A stretch of 64,000 bases of DNA. It comes from Lactifluus volemus. Lineage: Eukaryota; Basidiomycota; Agaricomycetes; Russulales; Russulaceae. The notes beneath the pieces are model-generated. The model was not told the origin of the DNA. It was given only the letters and a program-made list of their open reading frames with translations, and made no database searches. Both the position numbers and the translations under genes were made by a program. The stretch covers positions 248,001 through 312,000 of the forward strand of contig WTXI01000027.1 of the NCBI GenBank assembly GCA_022376515.1, written 5' to 3'. Of this stretch, positions 11,889 through 23,976 are shown one piece after another (the first letter of the stretch is position 1; each line of letters starts with the position of its first letter).

Positions 11889-13370
11889 TTCCAGGTTTAG
11901 GGGCTCCTGAGCGAAGCGTGGAGGGCTTGAGACGCCCGAGACGCCGGCAATGAGCACCTGCGGGACCGGGCGGGGTTGGGTCGTGCAAGAGCTTCTGGAG
12001 GCCGTGCGTCGGTGTCTCTTCTGCGGAAATAACTTTATAACTCTCATATGACGCGTTCTGACGGAAGGAAATAAACTGGTCCTTTTCATTGCATCGCAAC
12101 ATCATCAGATAAGAACCGCTTCAAGTTTATCAGTCATTCAGATCGTATTTACTGAGGGTACCGCAGTATTTCAGTGGTATGTATGTGCATAATAATGCGA
12201 AACTTACCATAGACCCTCATTTCACTGTATAGCCTGTATGATCATCTACGGCCTATGGTTGGGTTACATAAATGCATCCATTTCCCCATTCCCCACATGG
12301 TTAGATATGGTTGCTAGTCGTATTCGCGACAGGTCGCGCAACTACTGTGTTTTCAAAATGAGCAAAGTTCTTTCGGCGCTCGGAGTTGCAGCATCGTCAT
12401 CGCCTCGCTCAAACGCCCCAAGGTTTCAATCTATGAATGTACCTTCCACTTGGAGTTGAGTGAAACAATCACCGTCTGATTGGCGAAGCCGCCAGCATTG
12501 GTGATCCCGGGGGTTATGAATCTAGTTCTGATTGATGGCACACGGCCTTTCACGCCCGTGGATCTGAGTGGGGGACATAAATGTAAAGTACAACGTAATG
12601 GTTCGCTCAATACCTGGATGGGGGTTACTAGTAGACAACAAGCAGCGGGGTAAATTGAAGGTTTGGAGTCGGGGACAGGAAACACTCTAGTCACTAGCGC
12701 TCAAAGGCTAGACTATGTACATGGAGCAAAGCCCAAGTTGAAAATGAAAACATGAAGCTTTACTAGTCGTCCTTTGAGGTAAAGTAGGAGGCAACCTTGT
12801 TTTTCGGGGGACCTTTCTGTTCATTTGCCACTTGTACCTGATTCATGAGAATTGGCACGTACCACCCTTGATAACCTGAATACTTTGAAGGACGTTTTCT
12901 GGGAAAATTAATTGCTGTCGCTGTAAAGCCAAAAATCGTGCCAGGGTCAGTTAAAAGGCCGACGCCAATGACATCATTTATCTGATATAGATCTGTTGTT
13001 AGTCTATTCCTTAACACATTCCTCAACACATCCTGGGGTTTGGACGAGTAGATATACAGCTGTCAAGTACAGTACAGCATTGAATGATGTGGTAGTCATT
13101 GGACTTGGGAGGAACGACCAGACATCTTGTTGTAGGTCACGCGACCACGTTAACTCAAACGGGTTGACTGAATAAATAAATAAATATTAGGGCCGCGCTT
13201 GGGCCACGGGTACACGCACGCAGCTCACCAAAGCAAGGCACCCTCTTCTCGCCACGACATTGACCGTTTTTTTCGCGCATTTGCCAAAATTTGCAAGAAT
13301 ATACTTCGAAGTATACCACAGACTTCCTTAGGACAGCCCCAATCTTCCCCCCTGGCACGGATCAACTACT
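11889..13370. other. Intergenic stretch between TFIIIC subunit and SSM4
   Basis: About 1.5 kb. The only coding-like signal is a small minus-strand frame at 12,763-13,029, listed separately. The last 200 bp hold the SSM4 promoter; a CT-rich stretch precedes its ATG. No repeat or RNA gene is recognised. Confidence 0.4.
12763..13029 (-). CDS. Possible small gene, unrecognised
   Basis: An open minus-strand frame encodes about 88 residues ending VASYFTSKDD at 12763. An upstream Met-led hydrophobic stretch (MTTTSFNAVLYLTAVYLLVQ, near 13,098) could be a first exon. An internal segment (12,853-12,891 region) has GT..AG ends, so the real exons may differ. No family is recognised and nothing independent supports expression. 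It may be a chance frame. Confidence 0.25.
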   Translation of the reverse strand: MLRNVLRNRLTTDLYQINDVIGVGLLTDPGTIFGFTATAINFPRKRPSKYSGYQGWYVPILMNQVQVANEQKGPPKNKVASYFTSKDD

Positions 13371-16300
13371 ATGGCAGAAGGAGGCCCTAACACTGACATC
13401 GAAAAGGATTCTCTAGCGAGATCAGTAGTTGAAGCTGACATGGACCAAGACACTTGCCGAATTTGCAGCGCGCCCGCAGAACCAGATCAACCCCTCTTTC
13501 ACCCCTGTAAATGCTCTGGCACGATCCGATACATACATCAAGACTGGTGTGTTCTGCAATTGCAATCAATGGCATTCCTCCGGGACGCGCTAATACATCA
13601 TTCAGCTTGACAACATGGCTCTCACATAGCAAGAAAAAAACCTGTGACGTGTGCAAGCATCCGTACTCATTCACTAAAGGTAAGGTGTCGCTTGTGAGTC
13701 CATTTTGCGCTCAGCCAGACGCTCGTTTACAGTGTACGCGAACGATATGCCCAAACACTTACCTTTCATACTCCTATTACGCAAATCCGCCCAACAGGTG
13801 GCCTTTGCAATCCTCTTTTGTATTCGCGCTATCGTTGTGTCTTTCGTCTGGCTCGCCGTCCTACCTTGGGTTACTGTTTGGACTTGGAGAATGTACTTCG
13901 CGATGGGCAATTCTACGTATGTGGCTCGTGATCCCCTATGCTGTTCATTCCTTGACAGATTTTGTAGTGCGTGGTGGTTAAGTGCACGTCCGCGGTCGCC
14001 AATATCATCATCATCATCTTCACCGTCACTGTCATCGTCACCATTCTTCTTCTACAACCTCACTTCGCGCTCTCAATCCAATACAACTGCAACAAACATG
14101 ACACTTCACCATCCTTCTAATGACACTGATACTTTGCTGAACTCGCTTCTGCGCACCCACTGCTGCGTTCCGTGTCAGCAGATATATTCACCGGCCAGAT
14201 CATTGCGACACTCATCGTCCTGGTATTCATCGCCGTGTTTCTTCTCCGTGAATGGATATCTCAAAATGCTCGACCCGGTATTTTCGAGGAAGGCGATCCT
14301 GCGATGGCAGCCGAGCGTGAAGCAGAGCAGGAAGGTGGACGGGAGCGTGAAAGACAGCAGCAGCGCCTTCCCGAGCAGGTGAGGGCAATGGAACGTGACA
14401 TGCAGCTGGGCAGGCGACAGCAGGCTGGAGTGGAACGTTTACATCGGGCGAGAGAAGTTGACTTGCACCAGCCCGACCCAAATAGGCGCCACCAAGATCG
14501 ACCAATCAGGGATCTACCCTCACGGCCTCCATCGCGACGCGCGCAGGAGACACGTGCTGTACATGGCCCCCAAAACGCCCAACTAGACCAAGTGGCATCT
14601 TCCTCCAGCGATGCAACCGGATCAAGCAGTACAGTCCCCCAGACAGCCAAGGACAATCGAAACCCATCTTACTCAGAGGCCCGACAAGAAAGGCTCCTTG
14701 CAGCCGAGACTCGCCAGCATGTAGCAACAAGCAAGTCTCCTGGAGAACAATGGGGATCGAGCTCGCCAAGCAGCTACACTGGGTCATCTGCCCATCCCGA
14801 CAATGACGTTTATGTGAGCGGCAAAGGCAAGGCAAAGGCGACTGATCTTGAGGGTTCAATTCGTCAAGACACTGCCTCTATCCTCGATACGACAAGTGCT
14901 CTAGCTGCCCTCAAGCAGAAACGCATCAGCTGGCACATAACTGGGGCAGAAGCTTGGACCCTTTACGATTTCGAGCGTTTTGAGATGACCAGATTTAACA
15001 TCGACCTCATGTTCTCTCCGTGTGGTATCGTGGCAGAGGCAGATCCATGGCAACTCATCCTTCAAGCTGAAGCTGATCGCAAGGTGACACAGGATGTATC
15101 AACTTCGGTCGCCAGTACGGCTCATTTTACACAGAGAATGGGAGCTCCCGACGATTGGACTGAGTGGTTTGGGCATGCTGTAGATGATGCCTGGCGGTGG
15201 CGGGCAAGGCGGCGTGTACTTTGGGAACGTTTGCGTGAAGAAGCAAAGCGAGATGGCTTCGGCGTACTGCAACTACCGCGCGAATTGTCTGACATGTCCC
15301 TTGAAGATCTTTACCTGGAACATGATCTGAACGGTGTTCGTACACCACCTCCTGCGCCGAGGCTGAACAACCGGTCGCCTGTGCTCACGGCGTTGCCGCC
15401 GACGCCGTCCCACCCAGGTGCAAGGGACGATAGTTTGTCATTGCTGTCAGCCCACAAACGATTACGGGCTGAAGGTTCCCGGGCTGGGCGTTCCTTTACA
15501 GTTAGTTCCTCCCCTGCTTCTCCAGACGAAGACGACGAAAGCTCCCGCCGGGTTCGCCAGCGGACACAACCCCATGAAGATACAGCGCCTCTCCCCCCCG
15601 TCAGTGGAGCCGGAGATGGTCATGTATTCTCATATACTTCCTCGAGACCACTCCCTCCCCCAATGGATCCAACGACATCAATTCCGCAAGAACCAACAGT
15701 ACATCGAGCAGGGCCTGTATCCTCATATTATGGTGTCCCCTCACCCTCACCCTCCTCTTCGTCTACAAGTCTTTCTCCTCATTCTCATTTACAAGCGCCC
15801 CCAGTCAGCATCTCCATGCCCAGACGACCTCCGATGCCAAGCGCCACGATTCCGACCCCAACATCCGGATCACCTCCCTTTGTACACCGCAGCAGCAGAG
15901 ATAGCACACCCCTTGCATCACCAAATCTCGCCACTTACCAGCCACCAGAAGAGTTCCAGGAGGGTTCAGCGCGACAGGGGTACTTCGATGGTGTCAAGAA
16001 AGGCAAGGAGAAAGCAGACCACGACGGCGGGGAGACGGACTCTGTGAGATTTGAACGAGATGTAGCACAATTTTTCAGGGAAGAGCCGATCACGGTGCAA
16101 CTTTCAGACAAGGAACTCCGACCCGGCGCTGACGAAGAGGAGGAAGATGATGAAGACGAGGGAGATCTTCCTGGGCTCTTGGCAGACTCCGATGAAGATG
16201 GCGAAGAGGATGTCCGGGAGCAGCGAGGTCTCGCCCGACCGAGACGGGCACCGTGGGGCCCTGAATGGGTTGACGCGGGACTAGCGGACGTAGCTGACGA

Positions 16301-19300
16301 GGATGATGTAGTCGCCGAAGTCGATGATGAGGGTGATGACGTAGACGACGCGGCCTTTGCAGCGCAGCTAGCGGATGAAGATATGGCCGTTGAGGATGAT
16401 ATGGAGGGCGCCCTTGAAGGCAAGTGATTTTCCCTCGATGCAGATCAAAACTCGTTGACAGGGGCTTCTCTAGCCATCGGCATGAGAGGTCCGCTGTACG
16501 TCGTTGCACAGAACGTAGGTCTCTGAACTCCCGAAGTGGCACCTAGACTCAAATTCGATTCCTCAGGCAGCTTTGATGATTTTCGTGCTCGATACGGCAG
16601 TCGGACTAGGCATCTGGCTCCCATTCACATTTGGCAAGTCGACTGCCTTACTCTCTGTAAGTCTTCTTGATGTCTCACACGGCCTAAGCTTATCATTCCA
16701 TAGCTCGACCCAAGACGCGCCCTGCAGGTGCTTCATTGGCCTATACGCCTCATACGCATTGTGACGGATCCCGTGGTTGACACAATCTTTCTCATAATTA
16801 GTTACTTAATTCTCCCATCCTTCGTTCGTATACTCCACGGGTTCCTCGACGTTGCACTCTGGGCCCTTTCACGAGTTGTTCCAGGTGATGTTCTCGAGAA
16901 GTCGGTGCTATTTGTCAAAGTTACAGTAAGTCTTTCGACACTGCTGTTATGCGACTTCGTTGATTGTATTGCAGTGGGAGCGTATCACGAATCTTCCTTG
17001 GGATAAAGCAAGCAACTATCTCAGTTCCCTCCCTTCAAGGCTCGCTGCCGAGTCACCTTCCAATCCTACACCGCCCTTCATTGCTCGTTTTTTGGAGTCC
17101 AATCATCCGCTTGTCGCAGCGATCGAGCCCTACTTGGAAGCTTTAGGCAAGCGGGTTAGGATAAGCTCATGTCAAGTCGCGATTGGTTGGACACGAATGG
17201 CCCTCGGTGATGGGACAGGAGAGAGAATCTTTGCGATTGCACTCGGTTATGCCGTGATCGGATTACTAATTGCCTTTTACCTTAACGTTTTTACCGTCGG
17301 AACAGTGAAGAGTGCTGGGAGAGCGGTGAGGAGTGCCGTGCGGCAACAGCTGCTGGTGGTCAAGGTTAGTTCCTCTGAGTTTCAAACCGTTCCCCGACCT
17401 GAAGTTCCTCTCAGGTAGCAGCATTCATCATCATTGAACTCGTTTTATTCCCATTGGGATGTGGCATCAACCTCGACTTGTGTTCCATCTGGCTCTTTCC
17501 CGAAGCTAGCCTTCAGTCGCGAGTTGCGTTCTTCCAGTATGCACCGTTGACCGCAACTTTCTATCACTGGGTCGTGGGCACAATGTTCATGTAAGCCGTC
17601 CCACTTCGTTCGTTTAACTCCCATCATTGATCCGGGTATCGCCAGGTATCAATTCGCGATCTTATTAGCAGGCTGCCGTACTATCATGCGTCCCGGTGCA
17701 ATGTGGTTCATCAAGGACCCATCCGACCAGAATTTCCATCCCATTCGTGATATCCTTGAACGTCCGGCGTTGGTACAGCTACGCAAGCTTTCAGTCAGCG
17801 CAATCATGTACGGATTGGTTGTCGCGTGCGGTGTAGGGTCTGTAGGAGGGCTTATGCGTTTGGGAAGGGGCGTAATCTTGCCTCTTCGCTGGAAACCCCG
17901 GTGCGTACCTGTGCCATTGTCCCTGTGATACAAAATAGCTTATCACGGCCACAGTGAACCATTATCCGACGTCCCAGTTGACCTCTTATTCCTCCACATC
18001 CTCTTACCCTACACCCTTCGCTTTTTCCGACCCAAAAGGGTCATTCGCAAGACCTCAACCGCGATTTGGAAGTATCTCTGTGCTCGACTTCGTCTCACGT
18101 CATATATGTTTGGTGAACGCCATCCGGAAGAAGAACGCGAACACCCCCACTCTGGTTGGCTGCCCTTTAGAAACTCTAATAGTGAGGTCGGAGAAGCCTC
18201 GTTATGTTTCCGCGGCAGTTACCGTCGCGTGCCCAACAGTGACAACGTCGCAGTTCCCCGGGACATGCGTGCTACAGCTAGGGTTGATGCTCAGGGTCGG
18301 CCTGTGGACGACGAGGCACGCAAGCTGATCATGGCACAAGATGCCGAGGCGGAGAAAGCTAAGCGGACGCCCAGGGACGACTACACCGTGGTCTACATTC
18401 CTCCTCACTTCCAATACCGCATAGGCCTATTCATTTTCGCACTCTGGGTCATCGGCTGTATCTTTGTTACTGTCTCCCTCTCTGCACCGATACTCCTTGG
18501 TCGTGGCTTGTTCAATCTCCTTACTGAAAGGCAGATGCATGACGGATATTCTTTCCTCATCGGCTTCTATGCGCTCTGGGGCTGTTGGGTAGTCGGTCAC
18601 GCTGTCGAACGAATGGAGAAGAGGCGTCAACGACGTAGTGCGGAAGATGCACGTGGTAACTGGCCGTTATATTTCCTTAAGCGAAGCGTCCTCTGGCTGG
18701 CCAAGATCTCATATATTGTTTTCTTCATCGGCATCGTTATTCCAGCTCTCATTGGCCTTGAGGTGGAGTTGTATGTCGTCATGCCTATCCGGTTGTCATT
18801 GAATCCCGACATCGTGCCGAATGTGCGTGTCGTGGATATGTGGGCGCTGGGTATCATCTATGCGAAGATTATACTTCACGCGAATCGCTTGCGGCCACTA
18901 AGCCGTATTACGGCTGGATTCAATCATGTGGGTACTCACTCGGAGTCATCGTCTGTTCTTGCGTCCTTTTTTTAACCATCCCTTGACTTGGCAGATCAAA
19001 GCGCACGGATGGACAAATCCAGAACCTTTCAGTGCGACGGCTGAGGTCATCGTTCCCCTCGTTGCGGGTCTCATCGGCATGCTGGTACTTCCTCCTACAG
19101 TTATAGTCGTCTTGCGGCATGTGATCCCTGTACAGTTTGATCAACGCTTCATCCGTAAGTTCTTTGCTGCTCCCATCTCACCTCTAGTCGCCCTCATCGC
19201 TTGTCTGTAGTAATGCACGTGTACCCTGGTATATTCGCCGGCGTAGGCCTTGTCCGGCTCAGCGTAACAGGCTCAAGGGTGCTTTCACGGTGGTCCCAGG

Positions 19301-19440
19301 CTATTCGCGATACGGAGTTTTTGGTCGAAATGCGCCTGCGTAATTATGATCAAGATAAAGATGCCGAGAGAAGGGGGGAAGAAAAGGGAAAGGAGCGTAC
19401 TCAAAATAATAACGCCGTGGACGGACTTGCGGCCAATTAG
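13371..19440 (+). CDS. SSM4: SSM4/DOA10, RING-CH ubiquitin ligase of the ER and inner nuclear membrane
   Basis: Doa10 is a polytopic E3 ligase for ER-associated degradation of membrane and soluble substrates (ERAD-C). The N terminus carries the RING-CH finger: DTCRICSAPAEPDQPLFHPCKCSGTIRYIHQD, then across an intron CLTTWLSHSK and KTCDVCKHPYSF (C4HC3). Membrane segments follow at once, then a long low-complexity cytosolic region (about 14,300-16,430) rich in Arg/Gln, Ser/Pro and, at its end, Asp/Glu. After 16,430 many hydrophobic segments recur, including the conserved TEB4/Doa10 block around RPGAMWFIKDPSDQNFHPIRDI, then PPHFQYRIGLFIFALW and a final segment before the Lys/Glu-rich tail ending at 19440. 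With more than ten hydrophobic segments and roughly 1,700-1,800 codons, it is a full-length, intact member. At least ten introns are required. Confidence 0.93.
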
Positions 19441-19733
19441 TACGTGTCCCAGGTCGGCTACGTACGTCTCTGGGACAGAGGTGGACTCCTCGCTATTTCA
19501 TTCAGATCATTGTATAATAGTTTCGTAAAGTATATTACAATGTACATCAATCAATCACTCGCCGCTCGATGCTCCGCACTGCTTTATCAGTAGAACTTTG
19601 CATTCCTACTTCACCTTTTCGGGGGCCAAAGGTCAAGTTTAAGCTATAAGTCAAGAGTACATCATGTCGGGAGTAAGTTCAACGAAAACAAATGTTCCAA
19701 GCGTGAGGAGTTCCACAATCCAGCCTACGCCCT

Positions 19734-21569
19734 TCATTCGCCCTCATCTTCTTCGTCCTCAACACCGATCCAATTCTCCGAGTCTGTCGAACTATATTCC
19801 CCCAATGCGTCCCTTCGCATGAGCCGATGTACACGCCTAGGGCCCTCGAAAGACCACCGGTAGGAGTGAATCGCCATATCATCAAGGCACCACGCAATGA
19901 AGCGTTCGCCATCCTCATCCTCGTCCGCGACCTCGATGTTCCAGCCGAGGGAGACGCACATACCATCATCAAGATGCGCTATGAGTCCCTCCCTGTGCCT
20001 ATATTCCATATTGTACAATTCGATCATACCGTACGTCGCGCCGCGCCGCAGGAGCGCGTCAATGCCAGGCTCTGGATCGAGGGGAGTCGCGGCACGGTGG
20101 ATGGGTGGCTCCCAGGCGGATCGGCCCCATTCGCCCTCGTACTCGTCATCGGAGGTGTTATCGTATTCTTGGAGTCCCTCATGGTCATCATCACCGTCCT
20201 CGTCGTCATCGTACGTGACGTCAAATGGGCCCCAATAGTCGTCGTCGGAGTATTCTTCGACGTCATCTTCGACGTCAGATCCGCTGTCGTTTCGCAAAGG
20301 AGGGAAAATTTCCGCCCATGGGTCTTCGAGGTCTGGAGGAGGTGACGGCCTTGAAGAGCGGGCGCACCTTCCGACTCGCCCTGGGCAAGTATCGCGAGGA
20401 GGTTCTTGAGAATAAAGAGTGGGAGTGGGCGGGATCGAATGGCCGTACGGCAGAACGGACAAGTCTTCTTGCGAAAAATGAGGGGTAGAGGTTCGTCGAC
20501 GTTCATTTCGTCCTGAGGTATGGGGGCGTTGCGGAACCAATCCTGGAGGCATCTCTGGCAAAGGACATGACCGCAGGGGGAAAGACTGAAAACAACGACT
20601 TCAGTAAGCATACGCTCAAATTCACAAAGTTGCTCACGCAAAAGGCTTGGAAAGGGTGTCGATGCATATTTGGCATTGCAAGGTTCCTTCGATGTTGGAT
20701 GCAAACTAAACCATCGTTAACCACGGTCTTCACCCTGGTGCAAAACTTTATACCTCGTCTGCTTGCCTAGTTTTCGTCTCCAAGACTTCTATTTGGGATA
20801 ATCGTTCATCCTGAATCTATAAGTGAAGAACAATACATCAGGAGTTGGGTACCATGTTACTGGCCATCCGACAGACCTGCTGCATGATACGCAGTTCGTT
20901 CTTCAGAGACAATATAGTCTAACATGTGGATGTCACAAAGGAGCGAGGTGGAAAAACGAGCTACCCACATTCGCCTGCTTTTGAATGATTTTTGTGTGAG
21001 CGACTGCTTGCTATGTATGTCCAATGAGCCGAGAAATGATACATAAATGAAAAAAAGCAAACCTTCTTGAGGGCTTCTGACTCTCTCTTCATCCTATTGA
21101 ACTCCAGGGCGGCAATAGGGCCACCGTAGGTGGACTGAGGTCCCGCTTCATCGTTCGATATCACAGGAACGCTTGGGGCTTTGGCAGAAGAATGTCTTCC
21201 CTCACGAGACACTTCCCTCATGCCACGTGGGACAGTGCGAGCAATGTTGGTGGGTACATCGGAGAGTGAACTTGACATCCCATGCTTCTGCTTGGAAGAT
21301 TTGTGCGAGCGATCTACAAACGTGTCAGTAGATGGCCCTGGGCGGGGACCGGAGGTTGAAGGAGTGTTCAAGGATGACGAGGTATGTTTCTTCTTTCTGC
21401 GATGCTTCTCGCCCCTGGACGCAGGTATCTCGTCATCGTCGGATAGAACATGGTCGCGAGGCCCGTCGCGATTTCTCTTAGCCACGAAGGAGAAATCATG
21501 TTCAAAAGAGTGGTTCTCGCGTATACGAGAAGGAGGACGACGCCAAGACACGGTTGCGCTTGTATCCAT
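19734..21569 (-). CDS. Coiled-coil RING-finger protein with acidic C-terminal region
   Basis: Probable E3 ubiquitin ligase. From MDTSATVSWRRPPSR (21569) a basic, Ser-rich region with Lys/Arg runs leads into a coiled coil assembled from three short exons (ALKK, then LSLKNELRIMQQ, then DERLSQIEVLETKTRQADE). The RING follows: LQCQICIDTLSKPF, then, across an intron, LSPCGHVLCQRCLQDWF and, after a spacer of about 25 residues, TCPFCRTAI (C3HC4). The last exon is very acidic (many Asp/Glu with Tyr) and then globular (WNIEVADEDEDGERFIAWC), ending at 19734. Coil followed by RING resembles basidiomycete RING proteins of unknown substrate. The gene is convergent with SSM4 and divergent from ARG1. Confidence 0.78.
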
Positions 21570-21995
21570 TGATTATTTATACTCTGAGATGAAACACGTG
21601 CTATAAGAGGTATGTTTGAACACAATAATAACCGAAGGCTCACTTGGTTTGAGTTGTCTTAGTTAGCCGAGTTGATGGTAGGACTGGTAAGAGTCAAAGT
21701 TGTCCTCATGCTAGAGGTGTTCCTGCCTGCCAGGCTTTGGCTGTTTGGCAAGGCAAGCGCCGCTACGCTTGATGCCACGCCATGAATCACGTGATGCGTT
21801 CATGCTGATCGATCCTTAGATAACACTGTAACATGACCATGCGAGGTTTTTTTTTGAAAAGACGTTATTTTCTCGGTTGTGTTACGTACATAAAGTGGAA
21901 GTGTAATAAGTGTAAGTGTAAGTTACCGAGGACAGGAACTTGAGGCAACTTTCTTAAAAAATTTCTTCTTCACACTTTGACAGAGACCAAGAGCG

Positions 21996-23688
21996 ATGTC
22001 CACTTCAAAAGGTCGTGTTCTCCTCGCCTACTCTGGTGGTCTTGGTGAGTGGTCTCGTGATCTCGTTGGACCACTAACACCGAAGCACTTATAGACACAT
22101 CTTGCATCCTTGTGTGGCTTATCGAGGAGGGATACGAGGTCTATGCTTTTCTGGCAGACGTTGGTCAGGAAGAGGTCAGCTATACCAAGAATCAATGAGA
22201 TGCCACTAATCGCGTATCTTGAAGGATTTTGAGGCTGCCCGTCGAAAAGCCCTTGCCGTTGGGGCGAAGAAGTTCTTCCTCGAGGTTAGCTAGACACACT
22301 TATTTCCGCGGACACTAAACAACTCGCATGCAGGATCTCAAGCGCGAATTCATTACAGAACTCATTTATCCAGCCATTCAAGCTAATGCGATCTATGAGG
22401 TTTGATCCCCAATTCTCAACACATCAATCAAGTCCATCTAATCAACCCTTCGGATAGAATGTGTACCTTCTCGGAACCTCGCTAGCGCGACCCGTCATCG
22501 CCCGAGGAATGATCGCCATCGCTGATAGGGAGGGTTGTGAGTAAGTATCTCACTGCTTTGGGGATGCACAACCTAACTTTCACACTTTAAGCTTCGTGTC
22601 TCATGGCTGCACAGGAAAGGGGAATGACCAAGTCCGGTTCGAGCTCGCCTTTTATGGCCTGAAGCCGGATATTAAAATCATCTCACCTTGGCGGATTCCT
22701 GGTAGGTTCCTCTACTTACCGCTGTGGAGAGCAATGCGATTCTGAATCGAGCGCAGAGTTCTACCACCGATTCGCAGGTCGTCAGGCCTTGCTCTCCTAC
22801 GCTGCGGATAAACAGATCCCCGTTCAACAGACAGCTGCTAAACCATGGTCGACGGACGAGAATCTTTTCCACATATCTTACGAAGCTGGAATTCTGGAGG
22901 ACCCGAACATCACACCGCCTCCTGATATGTGGAAGCTCACATCCTCCCTTGAAAATGCTCCCAACACTCCTGAATCCATTTCGATCGAATTCACGGCCGG
23001 TCTACCAGTCAAATTGACTGTAGGCTCGGCGACTCATACAGATGCTGTCGATATCTTCTTAGTCTTGAATTCATTAGGTCGTAAACACGGCATCGGCCGT
23101 ATCGACATAGTCGAGAACCGCTTCATCGGCGTCAAGTCGCGCGGATGTTACGAGTCTCCTGGTGCAACCATCCTCCGCGCTGCACATATCGATCTGGAAG
23201 GGTTAACTCTCGATAGGAACGTCCGTGCGCTTCGAGATCAATTTGTTACCGTTGAATTGAGTCGCATCTTGTACAATGGTCACTTTTTCACCCCGGAACG
23301 CGAGTTCGTCACGAGCTCTATCCCCGCGAGTCAGCGCACAGTGAACGGCGTTGTCCGGCTGAAACTATATAAGGGCAACGTGGTCATTGAAGGCCGATCG
23401 TCTGACGAGGTACGCTGCAGGGGAGGGATCTACTTATTGGGTCACTCACGAGTTCGATAGGGACTTTATGACGAGAAGCAATCCTCTATGGATGAGTTGG
23501 GAGGCTTTGAGCCGACCGATACGACGGGATTCATCCAGATCGAGTCTATCCGCATCAAAAAGTACGTCAGATATTGCGTTGTTTTATGCCAATGTTAATG
23601 TTTGTATGACAATAGATGGGCACAGGCAAATATTAGGAAAGGACAGGCCGGTGTTGAGCCCAAGGACGTTTATGGTACCCGTGTTTGA
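21996..23688 (+). CDS. ARG1: Argininosuccinate synthase
   Basis: Joins citrulline and aspartate using ATP to make argininosuccinate, the penultimate step of arginine synthesis, in the cytosol. [19 protein letters not shown] spans the first intron and contains the SGGxDTS pyrophosphatase loop. Further exons give [51 protein letters not shown] (citrulline/aspartate site) and [14 protein letters not shown]. The end is ESIRIKK, an intron of about 50 bp, then [12 protein letters not shown] to YGTRV and stop at 23688. About nine small introns; the combined length of roughly 415 residues is normal for the family. No break is seen. Confidence 0.95.
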
Positions 23689-23976
23689 GTCGTTGCCGTG
23701 CCATGTATCAAGGAAACAATAGCAGTCAGCAATGTACAGTTTGTGTAGTTTGGATCGTGTAGATCTATTCGTTACTTGAGCGTTTTCTCTGAATATGAAC
23801 CAGCGGCAGTCTCTGCCTGTTGCAGCGCGCGAACTCGGGCGTACTTTTATGGGCAATGTCAGCGTCGAACCTGGCTAGACCCCCACAGGACATGAATTAT
23901 TAGGCACGGCTCCAGCCTCACTGTCTCATCCAAGACCTTCGAATTTTCGTCCACTCTTGCGACGGCTGTGTTCTAG

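Noticed and set aside
13155..13358. Minus-strand 67-codon frame upstream of SSM4
   Set aside because: No conserved motif or partner exon; it overlaps the likely SSM4 promoter.
15935..16542. Minus-strand Ser-rich frames
   Set aside because: Antisense shadow of the acidic region of SSM4.
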